NCBI GenBank assembly: GCA_021772695.1
Contig: JAJFLL010000268.1
Span: 1 to 6,990 of the forward strand
DNA: 6,990 bases
Direction: 5' to 3'
Source of the DNA: Deltaproteobacteria bacterium
Lineage (GTDB): Bacteria; UBA10199; DSSB01
Position numbers and translations under genes: made by a program. The notes beneath the pieces are model-generated. The model did not search any database. It was given only the letters and a program-made list of their open reading frames with translations, and was not told where the DNA came from. Positions 1 to 5,121 of the stretch are shown here, piece by piece (positions within the stretch are counted from its first letter, which is position 1; each line of letters begins with the position of its first letter).

Positions 1-827
1 GCCTTGGCCGCCCCCGGATCAAATAAACCCGCGGCCGCCGTATTCTGAAGTAGCTTTCCCAGCTCATCCACGGGTTTTCGGGTCAGCCATTCAATGAGGT
101 TTTCGGTGTTGGCCTGGCCACGAAAAAAAAGGCGTTTGGCGGTCTCCGCAAAGAGTTGTTGGGCATAGCGATGCCACTCGGCATCGGCGGAGTTTGATGC
201 GGGCGGAATAACCGATTTGGCAAACCGTTCGTAATCATAAGGCCCAGATAATTCGTTGTATAAGGACCAACCCTGATCCCTTTGATCAAAGGGATTTAAA
301 AGGACATCCCCCTTCACGAAAAATCGGGAAAGAAATTCCCCGTTAGGGTCGGTCATGATGATTCGGTCTCCCCGGGGAATGATTTTTGATAGCATTTCGG
401 TGATGGTGACGCTTTTTCCCGTTCCTGTGCTTCCGCCGATTAAAAAATGGAGGGTTTCCAGATCTGAAGGAATGGGAATTTTGGCGATCGTAATTTGCCT
501 TTCACCTAGAGAGGACTGGGTCTGTTTCATGATGCGACCCGTTGACAAAAGGTCAGCCCCCCGGACAAAACCCTTGGTTTTACTTTTAGACCCACGGACT
601 TTACGGAGGATGGGAAAAATCAGGAAGCCAATGGTAAATCCGCCCAATAGACTGCCGAGAGTAATTTTTAAAATTGGGGGAGAAGTGAATGAATATTTTA
701 ACGTTTGAAGAAACCAGAAGGGATCGGGAATTTCATACTGGGAAAAAATTAGAGAGCTCCAAAAACCGAAACTCAATAATAATGAGCCAGCTAGGTAAAT
801 AAGAATTTCAACAATATTAATTCTCAT
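1..827 (-). CDS. trwB: TrwB/TraD-type conjugative coupling protein (N-terminal part, cut by window edge)
   Basis: This is the inner-membrane ATPase that brings the relaxosome to the type IV secretion channel and pumps DNA. The frame is open from ATG 827 to the left edge, so 275 residues are visible of a family usually about 500-650 long. Residues about 8-28 and 55-74 are hydrophobic and should be the two N-terminal membrane helices. The Walker A motif GSTGTGKS is at residues 132-139, followed by the family block TDPNGEF and then LLNPFDQRDQGWSLYNE, which closely resembles R388 TrwB as I remember it (DPNGDMLSKF, ILNPYDQRTKGWSFFNE). Walker B and the C-terminus lie outside the window. The start overlaps the end of the upstream RHH gene by 11 bases, which suggests translational coupling; the Shine-Dalgarno is only a weak purine run (GAAAAAGAA). 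The order RHH gene then coupling protein matches trwA-trwB, so a MOBF (TrwC/TraI-like) relaxase is expected further left. The family call is firm; TrwB over TraD is by resemblance. Confidence 0.93.
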   Translation of the reverse strand, partial: MRINIVEILIYLAGSLLLSFGFWSSLIFSQYEIPDPFWFLQTLKYSFTSPPILKITLGSLLGGFTIGFLIFPILRKVRGSKSKTKGFVRGADLLSTGRIMKQTQSSLGERQITIAKIPIPSDLETLHFLIGGSTGTGKSVTITEMLSKIIPRGDRIIMTDPNGEFLSRFFVKGDVLLNPFDQRDQGWSLYNELSGPYDYERFAKSVIPPASNSADAEWHRYAQQLFAETAKRLFFRGQANTENLIEWLTRKPVDELGKLLQNTAAAGLFDPGAAK

Positions 828-1137
828 AAATTCTTTTTCGTTCCGGGCCAAAAAGTTGGTCCAGTTCCCCATCTACCTTCCTTAAAATTTGGGAATCCCG
901 TTGGAGGATTAGTTCCCGGAGCAGGAGGACGGTTTCGACCACCAATGGGTTGTGGGTGGAATGGTTAGATTCCTTTTCCAAGGCGGGTGAGTAGAGAAAA
1001 TTCTGGGATCCTTCAGAGGTGGAAATTTCCAACCACTGCCTGACTAACTCCGCCATGGAATTGCCCGATTTTGCAGCCTCTTCCTTAAGGGTTTTGTAAA
1101 GGCCTTTAGAAATTCGAATGGTAAGTTTGTCGTACAT
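817..1137 (-). CDS. Ribbon-helix-helix relaxosome accessory protein (TrwA-like)
   Basis: The product is a 106-residue protein. Residues 4-9 (KLTIRI) look like the beta strand of a ribbon-helix-helix fold, followed by two helices (residues about 11-21 and 25-38, with SMAELVRQWLE), typical of CopG/TrwA-type dimeric DNA-binding proteins. Residues about 65-95 (ETVLLLRELILQRDSQILRKV) form a second, probably oligomerizing helix. In R388 the RHH protein TrwA sits next to oriT, binds it, stimulates the relaxase and the coupling ATPase, and represses its own operon; the same place is taken here. The gene precedes the coupling protein with an 11-base overlap, and a dense cluster of inverted repeats upstream offers operator sites. 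The ATG at 1137 has no strong Shine-Dalgarno. Other RHH roles, such as an antitoxin, are possible, but the context favours a relaxosome and autoregulatory role. Confidence 0.78.
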   Translation of the reverse strand: MYDKLTIRISKGLYKTLKEEAAKSGNSMAELVRQWLEISTSEGSQNFLYSPALEKESNHSTHNPLVVETVLLLRELILQRDSQILRKVDGELDQLFGPERKRIYEN

Positions 1138-1196
1138 GGGTTTTCAGACCGCCGCTCAGAAAAGCAAATAATTTTAAAAAGTTACACATAAAGGAG

Positions 1197-1216
1197 GCGC
1201 CTAAATTCCAAGGCGC
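1197..1216. repeat. Inverted repeat in the putative oriT/operator zone
   Basis: The arms GCGCCT (1197-1202) and AGGCGC (1211-1216) match perfectly around an 8-base loop. A wider pair, AAGGAG (1191-1196) and CTCCTT (1230-1235), encloses them. The site is about 60-95 bases upstream of the RHH start codon, a plausible position for an autoregulatory operator or accessory-protein site. Confidence 0.5.
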
Positions 1217-1303
1217 TTCCCTAGAGCGGCTCCTTAAGTAGTTTGGATTATTCATTTTTTGGCAAAACACCGGATTGCGTCCGGTGTGTATGCCTTTAAG
1301 GGT

Positions 1304-1318
1304 ATGGGCGGAGCCCAT
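1304..1318. repeat. Short inverted repeat beside the nic-like hairpin
   Basis: The arms ATGGGC (1304-1309) and GCCCAT (1313-1318) pair perfectly around GGA. It sits 10 bases past the outer stem of the nic-like hairpin, within the candidate oriT. Confidence 0.45.
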
Positions 1319-1347
1319 TCCCCGATCTAAGATTTGGTTGGATTTAT

Positions 1348-1365
1348 CTTCTCTGCGCAGAGAAG
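1348..1365. repeat. Perfect 18-bp palindrome
   Basis: CTTCTCTGCGCAGAGAAG is fully self-complementary, with 9-bp arms and no spacer, as expected for a site bound by a dimeric protein. It closes the right side of the candidate oriT region. It does not fit the LexA pattern CTGT-N8-ACAG. It could be bound by the RHH protein or by an unidentified regulator. Confidence 0.6.
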
Positions 1366-1697
1366 CCAGGGGCCAAAAAAACAAAATCCTCAAAATTGGA
1401 GAAATGTCTGAAGACATATTTAATCTTCTAAGCAAGGTTCATTCCCAAATGAAAAAAATCGGGAAAGGTTCTGTTTAATGAAGGAAAAAGGCGGGAAGCC
1501 CGGAATGAAAATTCCGGTTAATATGAGGGAATAATGAAAATGGGCTGCGGAAAATTTTTTTAAAAGGTCCCGGTCGCCCTCCCTTTCAGGAAATTAGTAA
1601 ACACAATCCCAGACCGAAAATCATACGCTCCCGTCCAGAATTCGAAAGGTTTCCCAACCCCCTTTTCAATTTCTTTTCGCAAAATATTCTCTCAAGC
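1366..1697. other. Non-coding stretch without a recognisable gene
   Basis: Apart from the hairpin at 1500-1517, I see no gene here. A 67-codon plus-strand frame ending at 1478 begins inside the oriT hairpin and has no ribosome site. A minus-strand frame of about 72 codons (roughly 1485-1690) has no ATG. Neither is supported. The stretch lies between the oriT candidate and the mobilization gene and is probably leader or leading-region DNA. Confidence 0.5.
1500..1517. repeat. 7-bp hairpin with GAAA tetraloop
   Basis: The arms CCGGAAT (1500-1506) and ATTCCGG (1511-1517) enclose GAAA, a stable GNRA-type loop if transcribed. No T-tract follows, so it is not a standard terminator. No gene is seen within about 350 bases on either side, and its role is unknown. 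Confidence 0.45.
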
Positions 1698-1730
1698 AAA
1701 ATATTTGCCACTCCTGGTGGCAAATATTTT
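1679..1730. promoter_or_regulatory. Strong 14-bp inverted repeat with adjacent repeat copies
   Basis: The arms AAAATATTTGCCAC (1698-1711) and GTGGCAAATATTTT (1717-1730) match perfectly around TCCTG. The unit GCAAAATATT also occurs just before (1679-1688), giving three related half-sites, two direct and one inverted. The hairpin ends in TTTT followed by TG, so it could be a weak bidirectional terminator. The repeated half-sites instead suggest a protein-binding operator for the gene starting at 1893, about 160 bases downstream. It may also be a partition-type site, but nothing proves it. Confidence 0.55.
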
Positions 1731-1892
1731 TGTCGAAATGGATTTTTCTCCGTTCCTTTGGGCCTAGTGGGGGAGGCGTTTTATTTATCCTTCTCTTTTC
1801 TGTACAAAAGAACAAATTCGTTCAATTCTTCCCGGTTTTTGGTTTCGAATTTGCACTAACCCAGGGAGGAAAATCAATTTTGGAGGAAAATA

Positions 1893-2165
1893 ATGGCAGC
1901 AATACCCAGGGAAAAAATTTTGGTCAAACGGCGGCGGCTGGAGGCCAAACAAAACAAAATTAAGGCCACCATGGAAAAGCTTCGGGCCGAAGAAAAACGG
2001 TTGGCCGCCCTTGTTCAGGAACGTGAGGATAAGAAGCTTAAAATCATTGGCCGGATGATGCTGGAACGCATGGGAAATGATCCTGAGCTAAAAGCGTGGT
2101 TTAAGCAGGAAATTGATGAAAAATTCCAAGGCTCCCCCGACCGGGAGTTGTTTTTTAGCGAGTAG
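1893..2165 (+). CDS. MobC/TraD-like mobilization accessory protein
   Basis: The product is 90 residues, highly charged, with a probable coiled coil over residues about 8-48 (repeated K/R/E/L spacing). The C-terminal half, from REDKKLKIIGRMMLERM through DPELKAWF to DRELFF, follows the pattern I know from small plasmid mobilization proteins (R-K-x-x-T-R-R-K-I-x-x-G-A...DPEFRAWL...RDRALF), often annotated MobC or TraD-like and encoded near relaxases. Such proteins are thought to help open oriT DNA or support the relaxase; no catalytic residues are expected. The start is well placed: GGAGG at 1882-1886 lies 6 bases before ATG. An identical 10-base block GGAGGAAAAT also occurs at 1865-1874, so the Shine-Dalgarno is duplicated. 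The gene is divergent from the trwA/trwB-like operon, with the oriT candidate between them. The family assignment is from memory of motifs and remains moderate. Confidence 0.62.
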   Translation: MAAIPREKILVKRRRLEAKQNKIKATMEKLRAEEKRLAALVQEREDKKLKIIGRMMLERMGNDPELKAWFKQEIDEKFQGSPDRELFFSE

Positions 2166-2226
2166 TCCCAGACTTCGTTTAGCTGAAATTTTTCTTTTGC
2201 AAAACCTGAATGGGGATACCCTTTCG

Positions 2227-2349
2227 TTATTTCTCAGAAGCCCTTCTTAATTTCTTAACCAAATATTTTTCATCCGCTTGGCACGTGGATTGCTTTAATT
2301 TCTGAATAAATGTTTCGAGGGATTCCTTTTTAAGGTCCCGAATAAACAT
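2227..2349 (-). CDS. Possible 40-residue small protein
   Basis: An ATG-initiated frame (MFIRDLKKESLETFIQKL...) encodes 40 residues rich in Lys, Glu and Leu that should be largely helical, ending KKLRRASEK. The composition looks protein-like, and the frame is otherwise unexplained in the gap between the mobilization gene and the lipoprotein gene. Against it, no Shine-Dalgarno precedes the ATG, the frame stays open upstream without a better start, and I recognise no family. It is antisense to both flanking transcripts. It could be a small plasmid protein or chance. Confidence 0.3.
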   Translation of the reverse strand: MFIRDLKKESLETFIQKLKQSTCQADEKYLVKKLRRASEK

Positions 2350-2458
2350 TTTGGGTCTGTTCAATAGGGAAAATTAAACCGGTCAAATTTAGGAGAACCC
2401 GTAAATGAGTTTTCCGATTTGGCTAAATTTTTCCAACGTTCATTCAAGAGGTAAAAAA

Positions 2459-3142
2459 ATGAAGAATATTAAATTCGCCATTATTGGCATTTTTATTACT
2501 GTCCTGGCCGCCTGTGGAGGGGTTCCCTCCGGGCAAGACAACCAAGGCAGTCCGGATGCAAGCAGTTCAAACGATCCCCAATCGGAGGCCGTCCAGAAAA
2601 ATCTCACGGAAACTTGTGAGGGGTATTACGTTTGCGAAGGTCCAAATATTGAAGAATTTGGGGATCGCCTCGTTAAGGTGGAGGGATCCTGTTATTTGGA
2701 CGACATGCTCCTGAATCCTGATGGAAGTGGAGATGGCGGGGGATATTACAACCTTGATGAAGGTTATTATAAAGTTTCACTTACCTGGGAGGGAGATTCC
2801 TCCAGTTTTGAGATCTGCGAATCCTATGAACCCGCCTGTGTCCCGGTTGGGGATTTCTGCCACAAAGGAACCCCAGGAAAGGAAAACAATTGCTACCGCT
2901 GCACATTTGTTGAGCAGGAGCCCGAGGAAGAGCCGGAAGAAGAGGCCTCCTGTCAAGGTCTAGCCAGCTCCTGTAGCTGGAGAAGCCCTGGTAATTGCTC
3001 CACCCAAAGGGGTTGTTATTTGGGTACCCATTTCTTGCCCACTGGCGGTAGCGAACTTGTTTGCAAGGGAACCCCTAATTCTTGTTCATCCATCTACTCG
3101 GAAAGCAGTTGCCTTAATCAGGACGGCTGCGACTGGATTTAA
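2459..3142 (+). CDS. Cysteine-rich secreted lipoprotein
   Basis: The product is 227 residues from ATG 2459 (Shine-Dalgarno AAGAGG at 2446-2451). The signal peptide is classic: MKNIK, a hydrophobic stretch, then the lipobox LAAC with Cys19 as lipid site, followed by GG and a Ser/Asp/Asn-rich linker. Sixteen further cysteines follow, an even number that suits disulfides formed outside the cytoplasm. Residues about 152-164 are an acidic hinge (EQEPEEEPEEEAS). After it come two tandem copies of a small cysteine module, C-x6-C-x7/8-C-x5-C, at residues 165-186 and 202-224, ending GCYLG and GCDW. An in-frame ATG at 2405 would add 18 residues and has its own AGGAG at 2391-2395, but that form buries the signal peptide, so I prefer 2459. 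The function is unknown; a cell-surface role such as adhesion or exclusion is only a guess. A terminator follows directly. Confidence 0.85.
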   Translation: MKNIKFAIIGIFITVLAACGGVPSGQDNQGSPDASSSNDPQSEAVQKNLTETCEGYYVCEGPNIEEFGDRLVKVEGSCYLDDMLLNPDGSGDGGGYYNLDEGYYKVSLTWEGDSSSFEICESYEPACVPVGDFCHKGTPGKENNCYRCTFVEQEPEEEPEEEASCQGLASSCSWRSPGNCSTQRGCYLGTHFLPTGGSELVCKGTPNSCSSIYSESSCLNQDGCDWI

Positions 3143-3162
3143 GGTCCTTTCAGATTCCCCCC

Positions 3163-3199
3163 AAGGGAGGTCGCATTATAAGCGGTCTCCCTTTTTTTT
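3163..3199 (+). terminator. Rho-independent terminator of the lipoprotein gene
   Basis: The stem AAGGGAG (3163-3169) / CTCCCTT (3187-3193), with a mostly unpaired 17-base loop, runs into an eight-T tract (3192-3199). It begins 20 bases past the lipoprotein stop codon. Confidence 0.8.
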
Positions 3200-3227
3200 A
3201 TTGGGGGTTGTAGGGTAATTACCCCCC

Positions 3228-3683
3228 TCAAGAACAAAGGGAGATCATAGATTCCCGGACCAGGGCCAACACCTCATCTTTTTCCATTTGTTGGCCATTA
3301 GTGATGAGGGTAATGACATCAGGATTCTCCAATCCGAATTCGGCTTGGGCTTCGTCGCAATAGCAAATTCTTTTCAAATTGGAGCCCAACCATTCAATCA
3401 AACTATGACTATAAATGTCGGCTTCCAAGAAAACTTCATCCAAATCCTGGTCTGCCTGGCAATCTGAAATGGCCTGAATAGCAGCATGGATGAATTCGTA
3501 GCGGAAATCATCTGGAAGAAAATCAGCATGGGCTTGTCGAACAAGATCCTTAAGTTCTTCAGGAGCCTCATCTTTTAGAATGAGGATTTCTTTATCAGGA
3601 TCATGTTTTTTGATACTGGAGAAATATTCGGAAAAATTCTGAGCCTTCTGGATAATTTTTTCATTTAAATCGAAAGAGTTCAT
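3228..3683 (-). CDS. Small acidic protein of an uncharacterised plasmid/phage family
   Basis: The product is 151 residues and strongly acidic. The start at 3683 is chosen because AAGGA lies about 8 bases upstream; the frame stays open for 53 more codons, but that part reads through a GC-rich non-coding block. Landmarks are LPDDFRYEFI (56-65), EADIYSHSLIEWLGSN (87-102) and YCDEAQAEFG (108-117). I recognise this order (L-P-D-D-W-R-Y..., E-A-D-x-Y-...-L-x-x-W-L-x-S, Y-x-D-E-A-x-x-E-F-G) from hypothetical proteins common on plasmids and phages, with no established function. Small acidic plasmid proteins include antirestriction DNA mimics, but nothing here proves that role. The gene is convergent with the lipoprotein gene and has a 13-bp inverted repeat in its leader. 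Confidence 0.75.
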   Translation of the reverse strand: MNSFDLNEKIIQKAQNFSEYFSSIKKHDPDKEILILKDEAPEELKDLVRQAHADFLPDDFRYEFIHAAIQAISDCQADQDLDEVFLEADIYSHSLIEWLGSNLKRICYCDEAQAEFGLENPDVITLITNGQQMEKDEVLALVRESMISLCS

Positions 3684-3706
3684 TTTTATTTCCTTATGGT
3701 TTTTAA

Positions 3707-3746
3707 AATTTTTGTTTCCTTCACAAACACGGGGGAAACAAAAATT
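3707..3746. promoter_or_regulatory. Perfect 13-bp inverted repeat upstream of the small acidic gene
   Basis: The arms AATTTTTGTTTCC (3707-3719) and GGAAACAAAAATT (3734-3746) enclose a 14-base loop. The repeat lies 24 bases upstream of the minus-strand start at 3683, where it could be an operator or a 5'-leader hairpin controlling that gene. On the minus strand the second arm ends in a T-run, so attenuation is possible. Confidence 0.55.
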
Positions 3747-3760
3747 ATTAAAACACCAAG

Positions 3761-3900
3761 GAGGAGAGCGTAGGCCAGGCCTCCATGGACCGAAGGGTTT
3801 GCAGAGGGAGTGACAGGCTTGTCCTGGCGCGAGCGATGCCAAACCGGAGGCCCAAAGCCGGAGAATCCCGGCGCTGGAGGTATGAGTGGAGCGGGAGGAA
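3761..3900. other. GC-rich, hairpin-rich non-coding block
   Basis: By hand count, 90 of 140 bases are G or C (64%), against a much lower level on both sides. Nested repeats include GGCCTCC (3778-3784) with GGAGGCC (3846-3852), GGTTTG (3796-3801) with CAAACC (3840-3845), CAGG/CCTG around CTTGT, and GCCGG/CCGGC around 3857-3873. No frame across it looks like protein. It could be a structured RNA, the end of a mobile element or a recombination scar; I cannot assign a family. Confidence 0.4.
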
Positions 3901-4103
3901 AATGGACCTTATACCATCATGAGCCGACAAGCCTGATCATTACGGGAGCCGTGGATGACCTGTGGGTCAAACCATCAAATGAATTGATCGTGGTCGATCC
4001 TCAAAGGGCCGAAAAACCTGATGTATCCGAGCACGTTCCGGTAGAGGATAAAAAAGTTCCCGGTAATTCCAAGAATAGCCGGAATAAGATAGCTTTAGAA
4101 TAG
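3810..4103 (+). pseudogene. Fragment of a PD-(D/E)XK (Cas4/RecB-like) nuclease
   Basis: A 97-codon frame with a GTG at 3810 and an ATG at 3882 contains, at about 3900-3998, the stretch YHHEPTSLIITGAVDDLW followed by ELIVVD. In intact Cas4/RecB-like PD-(D/E)XK proteins this reads ...HxPTNLIITGAVDDLWVNPxGELIVVDYKATSK, where the Asp of GAxDD and the Asp-x-Lys of VVDYK are the nuclease core. Here the similarity stops right after VVD: the expected YK is replaced by PQ, so the catalytic Lys is missing, and the helical remainder of the domain is absent. The left side runs into the GC-rich block instead of the normal N-terminal domain. It is therefore a fragment truncated on both sides. No useful Shine-Dalgarno is present. 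It lies just upstream of mrr and probably marks a rearrangement at the edge of the restriction cluster. Confidence 0.6.
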
Positions 4104-4125
4104 AATCCATTTTAAGAATCATGGA

Positions 4126-5028
4126 ATGATTCCCGATTACCAAACACTTATGAAACCCGTCCTGCGCTGTGCTGCTCAGGGTGAGGTGGGGATAAGCGAG
4201 GTCGTTAATAAGCTTGTTGATGAATTTGGACTCTCTGAGGAGGAACGTTCTGAACTTATTCCCAGTGGCAAACAAACGACTTTCGCAAATCGCGTCAACT
4301 GGGCCAAATCGTACTTGAAACAAGCGGTCCTCGTTAAAGCTACTCGTCGTGGGCATTTCGTCATCACCGATCGTGGTCGTGCCGCATTGAGCAATCCGGA
4401 TATTCAAATAAATAATAATTACCTTCAACAATTTGAGGAGTTCCAAGAATTTCGAAAACGGGGAAAGGATACTTCAGTTAATGACAATGAATCCAATGAA
4501 AACGAAGTAGCTACACCGGATGAGGTACTACGCAAAGCACACGAAAAAATTAATAAAGCGCTTGCGGTTGACCTGTTAGAAAGGATCCGAGAGTCCTTAC
4601 CTTCTTTTTTCGAGCGCCTTATTGTCGATTTGCTTCTAGGTATGGGGTATGGGGGCAGCTCTGAGGATGCTGGCCGGGCTTTAGGGCAGAGTGGAGATAA
4701 CGGAATCGATGGTGTAATCGATCAGGATCCACTTGGGGTAGACCAAATCTATGTTCAGGCAAAACGCTATGCGGAAGGCAATAATATTGGACCCGGAGCT
4801 ATACGGGATTTTTTCGGGGCCTTGAGCTTGAAGAAGGCGCAGAAGGGCATTTTTGTGACCACCTCCGCCTTCAGTCCTTCCGCCAGGCAAACCGCCGAGG
4901 GTCTCGGTTCCAGAATTGTACTTATTGATGGTGATCAACTGGCGAAGCTGATGATCCGGTACAACATCGGGTGCCGGGAGGAGGAAGTCCTATCGTTGAA
5001 AAAGATCGATGAGGATTACTTTGAATAA
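4126..5028 (+). CDS. mrr: Mrr-type type IV restriction endonuclease
   Basis: The product is 300 residues, about the length of E. coli Mrr (304), and colinear with it to the shared C-terminus DYFE. Residues 1-90 are the Mrr N-terminal winged-helix domain (MIPDYQTLMKPVLR..., GHFVITDRGRAAL). Residues about 159-275 are the PD-(D/E)XK catalytic domain: FFERLIVDLLLGMGYGG, then GDNGIDGVI (Asp191, Asp195) and IYVQAKRY (Gln211-Ala-Lys213), all key residues intact. Mrr cleaves DNA carrying foreign methylation (m6A or m5C in certain contexts), so it excludes modified phage or plasmid DNA. The start follows E. coli Mrr closely, although the Shine-Dalgarno is weak; an out-of-frame ATG at 4121 stops after two codons. 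The gene converges on the PvuII-like endonuclease gene, with a 93-base gap holding no clear terminator. It appears intact. Confidence 0.95.
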   Translation: MIPDYQTLMKPVLRCAAQGEVGISEVVNKLVDEFGLSEEERSELIPSGKQTTFANRVNWAKSYLKQAVLVKATRRGHFVITDRGRAALSNPDIQINNNYLQQFEEFQEFRKRGKDTSVNDNESNENEVATPDEVLRKAHEKINKALAVDLLERIRESLPSFFERLIVDLLLGMGYGGSSEDAGRALGQSGDNGIDGVIDQDPLGVDQIYVQAKRYAEGNNIGPGAIRDFFGALSLKKAQKGIFVTTSAFSPSARQTAEGLGSRIVLIDGDQLAKLMIRYNIGCREEEVLSLKKIDEDYFE

Positions 5029-5121
5029 CTACCTAATAGCGAAAATATTCCAACATAGGAAATAGAAAGACAGAATTTAAAAAAAGAATTTTTAGGATGG
5101 GCTGGAGTAGAATACAAATTT

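Larger units (their letters stand above)
1191..1365. other. Candidate origin of transfer (oriT) region
   Basis: Four inverted repeats lie just upstream of the TrwA-like gene. The core is a perfect 8-bp hairpin, arms ACACCGGA (1267-1274) and TCCGGTGT (1280-1287) with loop TTGCG. It is flanked by a second matching pair, GGCA (1261-1264) and TGCC (1291-1294), and followed by TTTAAGGGTAT. As I remember it, the R388 MOBF nic region reads hairpin-GGTGCGTATTGTCT/ATAG, then TTTAAGGATACC a little downstream. The resemblance GGTGTGTAT...TTTAAGGgTAt is suggestive but not exact, because the stretch between is shorter here. The polarity also fits: hairpin 5' of nic on the plus strand, trwA/trwB-like genes on the minus strand to the left, leading region to the right. 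The exact nick position cannot be set from sequence alone. Confidence 0.5.

Noticed and set aside
355..708. 117-codon plus-strand frame
   Set aside because: It is the antisense shadow of the coupling-protein gene, whose minus-strand frame shows Walker A and family motifs.
1106..1435. 109-codon minus-strand frame upstream of the RHH gene
   Set aside because: It overlaps the RHH gene start and reads through the inverted-repeat cluster; its composition is not protein-like.
1275..1478. 67-codon plus-strand frame
   Set aside because: It begins inside the nic-like hairpin, spans an 18-bp palindrome, has no ribosome site, and its sequence resembles no family.
1485..1690. Minus-strand open stretch of about 72 codons (contains KPFEFWTGAYDF)
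   Set aside because: It has no ATG, only a possible TTG without a ribosome site, and I recognise no family; it could be a gene remnant but cannot be supported.
1730..1963. 77-codon plus-strand frame overlapping the mobilization gene
   Set aside because: It overlaps the well-supported gene at 1893 in another frame and has no ribosome site.
3684..3842. 53-codon N-terminal extension of the acidic protein
   Set aside because: It crosses the GC-rich hairpin block and the 13-bp inverted repeat; the Met at 3683 has a ribosome site and begins the family-like part.
3967..4446. 159-codon minus-strand frame
   Set aside because: It runs antisense through the N-terminal half of the intact mrr gene.
5029..5121. 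Bidirectional terminator between mrr and the PvuII-like endonuclease gene
   Set aside because: Only A/T runs and a direct repeat AGAATTT are present; no GC-containing stem could be found.
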